A stretch of 64,000 nt of DNA from MFD04580-c1 sp963702995 (GTDB lineage Bacteria > Planctomycetota > Phycisphaerae > Tepidisphaerales > Tepidisphaeraceae): assembly GCA_963702995.1 (NCBI GenBank), contig OY969783.1, positions 1,922,001 to 1,986,000 of the forward strand, in the 5' to 3' direction. A program made the translations under genes and the position numbers. This document shows positions 8,665 through 17,232 of the stretch, in pieces (positions within the stretch are counted from its first letter, which is position 1; every line of letters begins with the position of its first letter). Below the pieces are notes generated by a model, which had not been told where the DNA came from, did no database searches, and saw nothing but the letters and a program-made list of their open reading frames with translations.

Positions 8665-9009
8665 GTGACGCCTCAAACCACCCCTGTCCGGCTCGACCTC
8701 AAGCGGGACGAAAAGCTCGAAATCGATTGGCAGGACGGACGAACCAGCATGTACTCGCTGGGCCTTCTCCGCACCATGTGCCCCTGTGCCCAGTGCAAAA
8801 TGGTCCGCGAGGGGCAGGACCCGCACAAGATCGGCCACGTCGAGAAAAAGAAGCCGCTGCTGACCATCCTGCCGGGCAATTTTTCCAGCCCGCTGACCGC
8901 GACCGGCGCGGAACTGGTCGGCAACTATGCGCTGCGCATCGATTGGTCGGATAACCATGGGAGCGGGATCTACTCGTTCCAATACCTGCGCGAGATCAGC
9001 CCCGGGTAG
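8665..9009 (+). CDS. DUF971 (gamma-butyrobetaine hydroxylase-like N-terminal) domain protein
   Basis: A 114-residue protein made of one DUF971 domain. It has VRLDLKRDEKLEIDWQDGR at the start, the metal-binding-type CPCAQC near residues 36-41, and the closing GNYALRIDWSDNHGSGIYSFQYLR, which is highly characteristic. In eukaryotes and proteobacteria this domain is linked to Fe-S cluster metabolism or precedes a hydroxylase domain. Here it stands alone, as is common in bacteria. The start is GTG 8665. Its function in this organism is unknown. Confidence 0.85.
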   Translation: MTPQTTPVRLDLKRDEKLEIDWQDGRTSMYSLGLLRTMCPCAQCKMVREGQDPHKIGHVEKKKPLLTILPGNFSSPLTATGAELVGNYALRIDWSDNHGSGIYSFQYLREISPG

Positions 9010-9033
9010 GCCTTGGAAAGGGGAAAATCAAAT

Positions 9034-9154
9034 CACGAAATCCGAAGGAACTAAGGAAAGAACAAAGCGGAAAGCAGAAATAGAGCAGAGGCTTCTTTCC
9101 GCTTTCCAATTGTTCCCCTTTGATTGTTCTTTCGAACTTCGTGCTTCGGATTTT
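9034..9154. repeat. Inverted-repeat element, CGAAATCCGAAG family
   Basis: CACGAAATCCGAAG (from 9034) pairs imperfectly with CTTCGTGCTTCGGATTT (9138-9154). Inner purine-rich AACAAAGCGGAAAG pairs with CTTTCCGCTTTCC. The element occupies the whole junction between the convergent DUF971 and aldolase genes. A second member lies at 54941-55070, also at a convergent junction. Confidence 0.8.
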
Positions 9155-9169
9155 CCGCTTGGACACCCG

Positions 9170-10243
9170 TCACGCGATCGTCACGGACGCATCCAAATAA
9201 ACATCCTGCACCGCGTTCAGCAACGCGACGCCCTCGTTCATCGGCCGCTGGAAGGCCTTGCGGCCGGAGATGAGGCCCATGCCGCCGGCGCGCTTGTTGA
9301 TCACGGCGGTGCGGACGGCTTCCTTCAGATCCCCTTCCCCACTGCTCGCCCCGCCGCTGTTGATGAGCGGTGAGCGGCCGCTGAAGCAGTTCAGAACCTG
9401 ATAGCGGGTGAGTTCGATCGGGTGATTGCCCGGCGTGAGCTCGCTGTAGACGCGCGGGTCGGTCTTGCCGAACTTCAACGCGTTGTAGCCGCCGTTGGTC
9501 TCGGGGAGCTTCTGCTTGATGATGTCGGCCTGGATCGTGACGCCGAGGTGGTTCGCCTGGCCGGTCAGGTCGGCGGCGACGTGGTAGTCGGCCTCTTTGG
9601 TCTTGAACGCGTTGTTGCGCAGGTAGCACCAGAGGATCGTCACCAGGCCCAGCTCGTGGGCGTGATGGAAGGCCTCGGTGATCTCCTGGATCTGCCGATC
9701 CGACTCGGGCGACCCGAAGTAGATCGTCGCTCCGACCGCCACCGCCCCCATGTCGTACGCCTGCTCGACATCGGCGAAGAGGATCTGGTCGTACTTGTTC
9801 GGGTAACTGAGGATCTCGTTGTGGTTGATCTTGCAGATGAACGGGATGTGGTGGGCATACCGGCGGCAGACCGAGCCCAGTACGCCCAGCGTTGACGCCA
9901 CCGCGTTGCATCCGCCTTCCATCGCGAGCTTGACGATGTTCTCCGGGTCGAAGTAGATCGGGTTGGGCGCGAAGCTGGCGCCGGCGGAATGTTCGATCCC
10001 CTGATCCACCGGAAGGATCGAGACGTACCCGGTCCCCGCCAGGCGGCCGTGCCCGATGATCTGCTGGAAATTCCGCAGGACGGTCGGCGAGCGGTCGCTG
10101 GGGACCAGGATCCGATCGACGAAGTCGGGGCCGGGGAGATGCAGGTGCTCCCGGGCAACTCCCTTCGCCTTATAGTTCAGAAGATCGTTGGCTTCGTCGC
10201 CAAGGATATCGGCGACAGGGCGGCGTTCGATCGAAGTGCTCAT
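9170..10243 (-). CDS. fbaB: Class I fructose-bisphosphate aldolase, archaeal/FbaB (DhnA) type
   Basis: A glycolytic/gluconeogenic enzyme that cleaves fructose 1,6-bisphosphate through a Schiff base and needs no metal. The 357-residue sequence shows the family stretches GYVSILPVDQGIEHSAGASF, STLGVLGSV, ICKINHNEILSYP, AVAVGATIYFGSPES and LINSGGASSGEGDL. All belong to the long FbaB form of about 350 residues and not the shorter DhnA forms. Start ATG 10243. It is the only glycolytic gene in the window. The upstream receiver-like gene on the same strand is 126 bp away. Confidence 0.93.
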   Translation of the reverse strand: MSTSIERRPVADILGDEANDLLNYKAKGVAREHLHLPGPDFVDRILVPSDRSPTVLRNFQQIIGHGRLAGTGYVSILPVDQGIEHSAGASFAPNPIYFDPENIVKLAMEGGCNAVASTLGVLGSVCRRYAHHIPFICKINHNEILSYPNKYDQILFADVEQAYDMGAVAVGATIYFGSPESDRQIQEITEAFHHAHELGLVTILWCYLRNNAFKTKEADYHVAADLTGQANHLGVTIQADIIKQKLPETNGGYNALKFGKTDPRVYSELTPGNHPIELTRYQVLNCFSGRSPLINSGGASSGEGDLKEAVRTAVINKRAGGMGLISGRKAFQRPMNEGVALLNAVQDVYLDASVTIA

Positions 10244-10369
10244 GAGGTCGGCTCCGCGGGATAGGGCCTTGCCCGACGGCCTGTCCGTCCGGTGCCGACG
10301 GATTTTCGCAGCAACCGAAGGCTGGGTCGATAGCGAATTCTTCTGTCGGTGCGATAAATGGCGAGGCCG

Positions 10370-10768
10370 TCACCAAGTTTGTCCGGCGACAATCCGCGGA
10401 AGCACTTCCACAAAGCGGCTGCGGGCCATGACGTGCGTGATCCCGGCCGCGCGGGCGGCCGCGCTCGTCGGCGCGTCGGTATGGGCGACAAACCCGACGA
10501 CCACCGCCCCGCCGCTGATCGGCGAGGCAAGCCACTGGGCGACGGCGTCGATCGCGCCAGGCAGGTTAAGGTCAACAATGAGCCGAGCGGCGGGCTCGAT
10601 CCCGAGCCGCGCCGGGTCGCGGACGACCTTGATGGCGACGCCGGCCGCCTTGCCCGTCGCGGTGATGCGGGAGGAGAACATCAGGTCGCGAACCAGGGCG
10701 ACCACGGGCTGCGACGCAGGTGCGGGGGCGGGCGGCAAGGGAGTGGGGTCGGACGTCATCGTGCTCAT
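10370..10768 (-). CDS. Degenerate response-regulator receiver-like protein
   Basis: ATG 10768, preceded by CCGGAG, gives 132 residues. After a proline-rich N-terminus the fold reads as a CheY-like alternation: VVALVRDLMFSSRI, VVRDP, LIVDLNLPGA (Asp at the usual phosphoacceptor strand), GGAVVVGFVAHTD, then AAGITHVMARSRF. The acidic pair of strand 1 and the Lys of strand 5 are not evident, so phosphorylation is doubtful. Similar stand-alone proteins occur in planctomycetes. The partner is unknown. Confidence 0.55.
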   Translation of the reverse strand: MSTMTSDPTPLPPAPAPASQPVVALVRDLMFSSRITATGKAAGVAIKVVRDPARLGIEPAARLIVDLNLPGAIDAVAQWLASPISGGAVVVGFVAHTDAPTSAAARAAGITHVMARSRFVEVLPRIVAGQTW

Positions 10769-10984
10769 TGAACTCCGGTGGCCGGGCTTCCGCAATGTTC
10801 GTCGCCGCCCGTTGCCGTCCGTCAAGGAGGCCGCCTCGGGCCGGCGGCCTGATCTCGCCCTTACGGGCGTTTGCATATCGGCCGATCGGCCCGCACAATT
10901 CGGCGACCGCCTCTCCGGGCACGGTGTCGCGAAACGGATTTCGACGACACGGCGCCAAGGCGGCAGACGCCCGCGGGCATATTC

Positions 10985-11972
10985 ATGGAATCGATCGCTC
11001 CCGCACCCACCATTCCGGCTGGCCCCTCCCTGACTGCGACGGCACCTGGCCCCCGCGCGAAGCCATCCGCCGGTCGGAGGGTCGCCGCATGGTTCATCGG
11101 GCTGCTGGTCGTCGTCGGCGTGCTGACGCTCTTGAGCGGCTTTCGGCGCGTTTCGACCGGGCCGGCCACGGGCGAAGGGCTCTCGGGGTGGCCGCCAAGA
11201 GGAGATGCCAACCCTGAGCTGACCACACGCCCGACCGGGCTGACCACGCGTCCGACCGGGCTGACCACACGTCCGGCCGGGCTACCGGGGCTGCGGGTCG
11301 GGGTCTTCAATATCCATGGCGGCGCGGCGCGGACGATCAACCCGACATCCATCGGACGGCCGAAGCGATTCGCGGCGTGGACCTGTGCGGACTGGCGGAA
11401 GTCCGCGGCCGCCTGCTGTCGGGCTCGCATGATGAGGCGGCGGAACTGGGCGTAATCCTGGACATGGGCTGGCTCTTCGCGCCGGCGGAGCGGCGGTTCT
11501 GGCACGACTCCTTCGGCAACGGGATCGTCAGCCGCCTTCCTCTCACGTACTGGGCGCGGTTGCCGATGCCGCGCAGCGCCGATGCGTCGGCCTACCGCAA
11601 TTTCCTTTTCGCGCGCGTGGCGGTGCCCAGCGCGGCCGGCGGCGCGCGCGGCCGGTGAGCGTCCTGGTGACGCACATCGATCGCGCTTCAGATCGAGACG
11701 CGCAGCTTCGGCTGGTGGCGACAATGTTCCTTTCGCTGCAGGAGCCGGCGATCCTGCTAGGCGACCTGAACGACGGGGCGAAGAATAAGGAGATCAGCGC
11801 GCTGCTGGCGAGCCCGGGAGTGCATGACCCGATCGATGAACGATTGGGCGCCAATGCGGGTCGCGTCGATTGGATCCTGACGCGCGGGCTCCGGACGGTG
11901 AATGTCGGCCGCACGGAGGCCGGCGCGTCCGATCACGAGTTCTTCTGGGCCGACCTGGAGTTCCTACCGTGA
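10985..11972 (+). CDS. Membrane-anchored endonuclease/exonuclease/phosphatase family protein (two frame breaks)
   Basis: From ATG 10985 there is a cytoplasmic N-terminus and a TM helix (AAWFIGLLVVVGVLTLLSGF, about 34-53). A linker with a 21-bp tandem repeat follows, then GLRVGVFNIHGG, the first motif of the EEP (DNase I/Mg-dependent phosphodiesterase) fold. Near 11320 the frame drops back one base and continues as RTAEAIRGVDLCGLAEVRG (the catalytic Glu motif). Near 11645 it drops back again to SVLVTHIDR and ILLGDLNDGA, ending GASDHEFFWADLEF (the terminal SDH motif). All catalytic motifs are present across three frames. The gene ends in a TGA that overlaps GTG 11969 of the next gene, indicating translational coupling. 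The substrate is unknown. Confidence 0.75.
11219..11281 (+). repeat. 21-bp in-frame tandem repeat (3 units)
   Basis: Three units of CTGACCACACGYCCGACCGG encode LTTRPTG, LTTRPTG, LTTRPAG in the periplasmic linker of the EEP-fold protein. Because 21 bp is a multiple of three, copy changes would not affect the frame. Confidence 0.9.
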
Positions 11973-13719
11973 GCTCCAGCCCCCCGCCCGGAGCGGCCGC
12001 TCCGCTTCACGCGATACCCGCCAGCGCCGATGTACTTCCCATCGCCGCCGCGGCTGCGCCGACGGACGCCGGCCGCCATTGGCGCGGGCGCGCCGTGCGA
12101 TGGTGTTTGTCCTGCTGTTCGCCGGTTCGCTCCTCCTGACCGGTTTGAGCGGCCGCCGCGTACTGACGCGCCACGAGGTCCTGGCGGCCGAGCCGGCGCG
12201 GGAGATGCTGGCGGGCGGGAACTGGGTCGTTCCGCAGTTCGCCGGCGTGCCGCGCCGGGTGAAGCCGCCGACGACGGGATGGGCGATCGCCGCGTCGATG
12301 GCGCTCTTTCAGAGCACGGACGAAGCGGTCGTGCGGCTCCCTTCGGCGGTGGCGGGCATAGCGACCGCGCTGCTGATCGCGAGCCTCGCGGCGCGCTGGT
12401 TCGGCCGGCGGGCGGCGCTGACGGCGGGGCTGATGCAGGCGACGTTTTATTACATCCTCCTCCAGGCGCGGCTGGCCGAGGCGGACATGCTGCTGGCGGC
12501 ATCGGTCTGTCTGGCGATGTGGGCTTTCGCGGTGGGGAACGTAGAGGGCCCGGGCGGTGTTGCGCGAGCGCCTTGGCTGCCCGGTCTCTTTCACGCGGCG
12601 ACGGGGCTGTCGTTCCTCGTCAAAGGGGTCGGGCCGGCCTTCATCTGGCCGGCGTGCATCGCATGGGTTATCCTTCAGCGGCGCCGGGAGGCCGTGCGTT
12701 TTCTGCTGGACCCGGCGGGGCTCGTCATCCTGATCGTGATGCTGGTTGGATGGCCGCTGGCGGCCTGGTGGCGGGACCCTGGCATCGTGCAGGTGTGGCG
12801 CACCGAGGTGTTCGGCCGCTTCAGCGGGGAGATGGCGCAGCGGCAACCGTTCTACTATTACGCGATCTGGGCGCCGATCCTACTGCTCCCCTGGCTACCG
12901 TTCGTCGCGTTTGGCGTCATCGCGGGGTGGCGTCGCGGCTGGTTGGGGCGGCCGATCGGGCAGTTCATCGTCTGCTGGTTCGCGCCTGGCTTCCTGATTC
13001 TCTCCTGCAGCGCCTGGAAGCACCCGCATTACCTGATCCCCATGCTGCCCCCGATGACGTTCCCGGCGGCGGTGGCGATGGTCGGCTGGCTCCGCGACGC
13101 CGCACGCCAGCGCCGATCGACGCAGGCAACCGGCCCCACGATGGGGCTCGTCGCGATTGTGACCGGAACGGTGATCGCGGCGACGATAGTCGGTTTGAAG
13201 GTCAAGGTAGCGGCTGGCGCGACGGCGGCATTGATCGCCGCCGCCGGCCTTGGCGCCGCGGCCACGGTCGCCGTGCTGCGATCTCGCTGGAGCACGCGGG
13301 CCTGGATCCCCGCGTTTGCAACGGCGTGGGTCGTCGCGACAGGCGTGCAGCTTTTCATTATCCCCAGGTACGATGACTATCGCGTATCCGCCGACCTGGC
13401 GCGGCAGGTGAACGCGGCCGTCCCCGCGGGCGAAACGGTCTACCTGATGGGCCTGGGCGAGCCGCACATCGCGTATTACCTGCGGTTCCCGATGAAGCGC
13501 ATCGACCGCGAGCGGGATTTCGAACAGCAGGCTTTCAAGCAATCGGCGGAGATCTACGCCCTGGCCCCTGTATCGGCGACGGCGGCGCTGGAAAAGATCG
13601 CCACCCTGACGAAACTGGGCCAGCTCGAGCATCTCCGCAAGTCCGAAACCGAGGGGGACCGAACCCTCTTCGTGAGGCTCTCGCGCCGGGTCACCCCTCC
13701 GGCGACGCAACCGGATTAA
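11969..13719 (+). CDS. GT39-family membrane glycosyltransferase (frame break near 12090)
   Basis: A dolichyl/polyprenyl-phosphate-sugar transferase of the PMT/ArnT type with about 11-12 membrane segments. From the first TM (MVFVLLFAGSLLLTGLSG, ATG 12100) the sequence reads TRHEVLAAEPAREMLAGGNWVVPQFAGVPRRVKPPTTGW. This is the conserved lumenal loop with acidic residues followed by the KPP motif. The likely true start is GTG 11969, overlapping the upstream stop, and it codes for a cytoplasmic tail in another frame. A one-base deletion before 12100 would explain the mismatch. From ATG 12100 there are 539 residues. Its place between an EEP protein and a phosphatase suggests one envelope-glycan operon. 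Confidence 0.85.
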
Positions 13720-13762
13720 AAGGGTCAGAAGGTATTTCCATGAAATACCTTCTGACCCCTTT
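13718..13762. repeat. Near-perfect hairpin between GT39 and phosphatase genes
   Basis: GGGTCAGAAGGTATTTC is followed after two bases by GAAATACCTTCTGACCC, flanked by A-rich and T-rich ends. The hairpin begins in the stop codon region of the GT39 gene and ends before the phosphatase start. It resembles REP-type palindromes mobilised by Y1 (RAYT) transposases, but no such transposase is in the window. It could also terminate or attenuate transcription. Confidence 0.85.
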
Positions 13763-13772
13763 ACGAGATTTG

Positions 13773-14440
13773 ATGATGTCGCAATCGCAAGAGATGCCGA
13801 AACCGCCTGGCGCGCGCGGCGCGACGCGTGGTGTGGGGCGCGATGATCGTCATTGCCGTGCTCATCGCCGGGTACGCGCTCTGGATTCAGGCCCTGCGGG
13901 ACCGCTTCTACCCTCGAAACTGGGGCGTGGTCGAGCCGGGGAAGTTTTATCGCGCGGGGCAGATCTCGCGCCACATCATCAAGGGGACGCTTCAGGAGAA
14001 TCACATCGGCACCGTGATCTTCATGTCCGGCGACAAGGCCAATCGGCCCGACGTCCAGGCCGAGGCCGCGGCCGCCGCCGAACTGGGCATCACCCGGCTC
14101 AACCTCAACCTTGACGGCAACGGCACCGGCAAGGTCGAGAACTACGTGCAGGCGGTCGCCGCGGTCGTCAACTCCGAGCGGCACAACATCCCGGTGCTCG
14201 TCCACTGCCAGACGGGCGCCCAGCGCACCGGCGGCGTCGTCGCCTACTACCGAACGCTCGTCCAGGGCAAACCAGGCTCCGAAGCCTACGCCGAGTTGCT
14301 CCATTACGGGCACGACCCCGACAAAAACCCCGTCATGATCCCCTACCTGAACGAGCACATGGCCGAGGTCGCGCAGCGCCCTGGTTGACCTGAAGGTGAT
14401 CGACAAAGTCCCGGACCCGATCCCGGTCATCAAGCCCTGA
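13773..14440 (+). CDS. Dual-specificity/tyrosine phosphatase-like membrane protein (two frame breaks)
   Basis: After a short N-terminus (MMSQSQEMPKPPG) a frame break near 13820 leads into a TM helix (GAMIVIAVLIAGYALWIQ). The domain PGKFYRAGQISRHIIK, LGITRLNLNLDGNG and the P-loop VHCQTGAQRTG follow. The P-loop matches HCxxGxxRT with the nucleophilic Cys and the Arg in place, so activity is plausible. The C-terminus breaks frame again near 14380: AEVAQR continues as LVDLKVIDKVPDPIPVIKP to the stop at 14440. Such DSP-like phosphatases act on phosphotyrosine or on phosphorylated lipids and sugars. Flanking GT39 genes make a lipid-phosphate role attractive, but this is inference. Confidence 0.7.
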
Positions 14441-14507
14441 TATGCCCTGACCAAGCTCTCTTGGTCAGAGCCGTCAAAGCCGCCCTTATGAAAGGCGACT
14501 CCCGCGA

Positions 14508-16228
14508 ATGAGCACCGCTCCGCCAGAACCCCTGATCGCCCCGCGGCCGCCGGGCCAGCCCGTTTCGCACCGCATCTCGGTGAAGTGGTTCGTCCTGATC
14601 TTCCTCTTCACGCTGCTGCTCGATCTGCCGTGGATGATCGGCGTGCCGCTGTCGGGGACCGAGGGGCACCGCGCGCTGACCGGCCACCAGATGGTGACCA
14701 GCGGGCAGTACCTGGTCCCCACGCTCTACGGCCGCCTCTACATGACCAAGCCGCCGATGCAGTATTGGTTGATCGCCGCGTTCGAGCATCTCTACGGCCG
14801 GCCCGACGAGTTCATCTGGCGGCTCCCGTCGGCGATCATGGGAGGCCTGCTGAACGCCTCAATGTATGCCTTTGGCGCCAGATGGTTCGGGCAACTCGCG
14901 GGATTAGTGAGCGGCTTCGCGGCGACATCGCTCATCGCGCTCTGGGGGCAGCAGGTCGGCGCGGACATTGATGGGACCAACTGCCTGTTCTCCGTTCTGG
15001 CGGCCGCCTGCGTGCTGGAGGTCTGGTGGGGCGCCGCGGCGCGAATGGGCGTGGGCGCTGGGGGGCGGCCTCGCGTTCGCGGCGATGTTCATGACCAAGC
15101 TCCACGCCGGCCTGCCGATCGTCGTCGGCGTCTGCCTGGGCCCGCTGGGCCACCGGCTTATTCGGGTTGGCGATCGTCTCTCGCCCCCCGCCCGCCGGAA
15201 TCGGTCAAGCGCACCGTGGCTCATGGGGCTGATCGGCGTGGCGGCGTTCGTCATCTACGCGCTGGCGGTCTGGCTCACGCTCCGCGCCCAGCATCGAACA
15301 CCGGATTTCTCGGGGATCCAGGAAGGCGCTTACAACCTCGCCCCGACAAAGCTCGACCGCGCGCTGCACGCCCTGCTCATGCCGGCGACGCTGTTCCTAT
15401 TCGCGCTGCCTGTATCGCTGGCGCTGCCGCTGGCGGGGCCCGAGGCGTCGAGGGGGACGCGCGGCATCCGAATCGCCCGCTCGTCCTGGCCCTGGGGTGG
15501 GCGGTTCTCTTCTCCTGGCTGATCTGCCTTTTGTCCGGGATGAACAACCCGCGCTACGGGTACGTCACGCTTCCCCTGCTCTGCCCATTGGCGGGCGCCG
15601 TGGCCGAATCGATGCGGCACGCGCCGTTCCCCAATGCGACGCGGCTGCGCCAGGTGGCGATCGGGTGCGTCGTGCTGTTCTTCGGCGCGACGCTGGCGGT
15701 GACGATCGCGACGATCAAGGTCCCCGGGGCGGCCGTCTCGACCGTCGCCTGCACGATCACGTCGGCCGCCATCGGAGGCTGGGCGGCGACGCAGCTCTGG
15801 CGTGCCCGCAACCCCGCCGTCGCTCGCGGCGCTTGGGCGGCCGCGTGGGGCCTGGTGGCGATGATCCTCCTCCTCTCCGTTCCCCTGGGCATTCAGAAGA
15901 ACGAATCCCGCGCTTCCAAGTCAGGCGTCGAAGCGGCGCGAAAGCTCCGGTCCCTGATCGGCCCGGGCACGCGGATCGATGTCGGCGCCGCCCTCCGCTA
16001 CGAGCCCGAGATCTTCTGGTACGCCAAGGCCGACGCGCACGGCTACCTCCCCGAGGAGTTCGGCCCAAGTCGGTGCCGCTCGGGACGTGGGTCTTCCTGA
16101 ACCAGCACGACGTGAGGGCCTGGAACGCCGCCGCCCCGGGGACGCTGTCGCAGGTGACGGTGATTACGAAGGACAAGATCGACGAGTACGTCGCGTGTTG
16201 GTACGACCGCCCGGACGATCGACGCTGA
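14508..16228 (+). CDS. GT39-family membrane glycosyltransferase (three frame breaks)
   Basis: The second GT39-type protein. It begins SVKWFVLIFLFTLLLDLPWMIG, then GTEGHRALTGHQMVTSGQYLVPTLYGRLYMTKPPMQYW, a clear ArnT/PMT-like acidic loop plus KPP. Frame breaks occur near 15040 (AARM / REWAWALGGGLAFAAMF), near 15440-15500 (returning to the first frame at LGWAVLFSWLICLLSGMNNPRYGY) and near 16060 (EEFGP / KSVPLGTWVFLNQHD). The repaired protein would be about 570 residues with 11-12 TMs, a normal size. Breaks of both signs in one gene argue for base-call errors, but real decay cannot be excluded. Confidence 0.8.
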
Positions 16229-16399
16229 TTGAACAGCGCCTCAACCTCCGCATGGCGATGGGATGAACAAGAGGTTGACTTTCTTGCGAGCCCGTTGCTC
16301 GTTCACGCCGAAATGCTCAACGGGGTGCCAGATGATCGACTTCGAGAGACGGCGTGGATCCTCTTGGACAAGCACGTCGCTCCCCGCTTTCCCCAATGA
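16229..16399 (+). pseudogene. C-terminal remnant of a small gene coupled to an AbiEii-like nucleotidyltransferase
   Basis: An open frame reads RWDEQEVDFLASPLLVHAEM then LNGVPDDRLRETAWILLDKH and ends VAPRFPQ with TGA at 16397-16399. The TGA overlaps the ATG of the next frame (ATGA). No start codon or N-terminal domain precedes it; a stop lies just before 16229. It looks like the tail of a partner protein whose 5' part is lost. The family is not identified with confidence. Confidence 0.5.
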
Positions 16400-16760
16400 C
16401 GCAACTACTGGAGGAATCCCAGATCGACGGCTTCCGCAGCTTGCTGCGCGCGGCGGCGTCGCTCAACGTCCGGGCCGTCGCCGTGGGGGCCAACGCCCGC
16501 TTACTCGCGTTCAATTTGCCGAACGGTATCCCGTCGCATCGGACGACTACGGACTGGGATTTCGGTGTGAGCGTCACAGACTGGGCCAGCTTCAACAGGC
16601 TCCGAAGCTTACTATTAGCGCCAGACGGACCGTTCATCCCAGGTCGTTATGAGCATGAATTTGTGCACGTGGCGAGCGGCTTGACGATCGACCTCGTGCC
16701 GTTCGGCGGCCTTGAGGACCAAGGCACCATCAGTTGGCCCAGTACCTTGAGCCGCCCTTG
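16396..16760 (+). pseudogene. Truncated AbiEii/AbiGii-like nucleotidyltransferase
   Basis: From ATG 16396: MTQLLEESQIDGFRSLLRA, then VRAVAVGANARLLAF, RTTTDWDFGVSVTDWASFN and LTIDLVPFGGLEDQGTISWP. The GA..ARLL...R.T.DWDFGV pattern with a later Asp in IDLVPFGG matches the minimal nucleotidyltransferase fold of AbiEii-type toxins. After about 117 residues, where the family continues for another 100 or more, the frame runs antisense into the thioesterase gene. The 3' half is therefore missing. Together with the upstream fragment this is a remnant of a two-gene, ATGA-coupled module truncated at both ends. Confidence 0.65.
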
Positions 16761-17225
16761 TCACGAGTCCGCCGGCCCTTCGAGCTCCCCGCCTGCGCGG
16801 TCACGGAAGGGGTTGAAGAGCGCCGGTGAAAACAACCCCGCGATCAGCCCTGGGATGCTTCGCGGGCGGCCGGTGGTGCGGTCCACCAGCGCCCATTCCG
16901 TTTCTCCTTCCGCGAGGGGCTTGCCCGATTCGCCGGATCGGCTGAATTTATACTTTCGAAGCGAGAGAACGCGTCGGAAGTCTTCGACCCAGGTGGTCAC
17001 ACGAATGCGGTCGCCGGCGAAGGCGGGGCGTTTGTAGTCGATCCGGTGCGAGCGGACGACCCACATCGCGTTAGCGGCCGAGGTGGCGGCGGTGCAGCCG
17101 ACGGCGTCGGAGTGGGCGACGGCCGCCTCTTGCATCCAGCGGACGAACTCGACGTTGTTCGCGTGCCCGTTCGCGTCGATCGCCGACGGCGGGACCTCGA
17201 TCTCATGGACAAATGTCTGGCTCAC
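16761..17225 (-). CDS. Acyl-CoA thioesterase, 4-hydroxybenzoyl-CoA thioesterase (YbgC/FadM) family
   Basis: A 154-residue single hot-dog domain. The N-terminal FVHEIEVPPSAIDANGHANNVEFVRWMQEAA carries the family Asp (DANGHANN) on the catalytic helix approach. It is followed by AMWVVRSHRIDYKRPAFAGDRIRVTTWV and TEWALVDRTTGRPRSIP. These enzymes hydrolyse acyl-CoA or aryl-CoA thioesters. It lies seven bases downstream of a GT39 gene on the same strand and is probably co-transcribed. Its 3' end abuts the truncated nucleotidyltransferase. Confidence 0.85.
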   Translation of the reverse strand: MSQTFVHEIEVPPSAIDANGHANNVEFVRWMQEAAVAHSDAVGCTAATSAANAMWVVRSHRIDYKRPAFAGDRIRVTTWVEDFRRVLSLRKYKFSRSGESGKPLAEGETEWALVDRTTGRPRSIPGLIAGLFSPALFNPFRDRAGGELEGPADS

Positions 17226-17232
17226 GGGGGGT

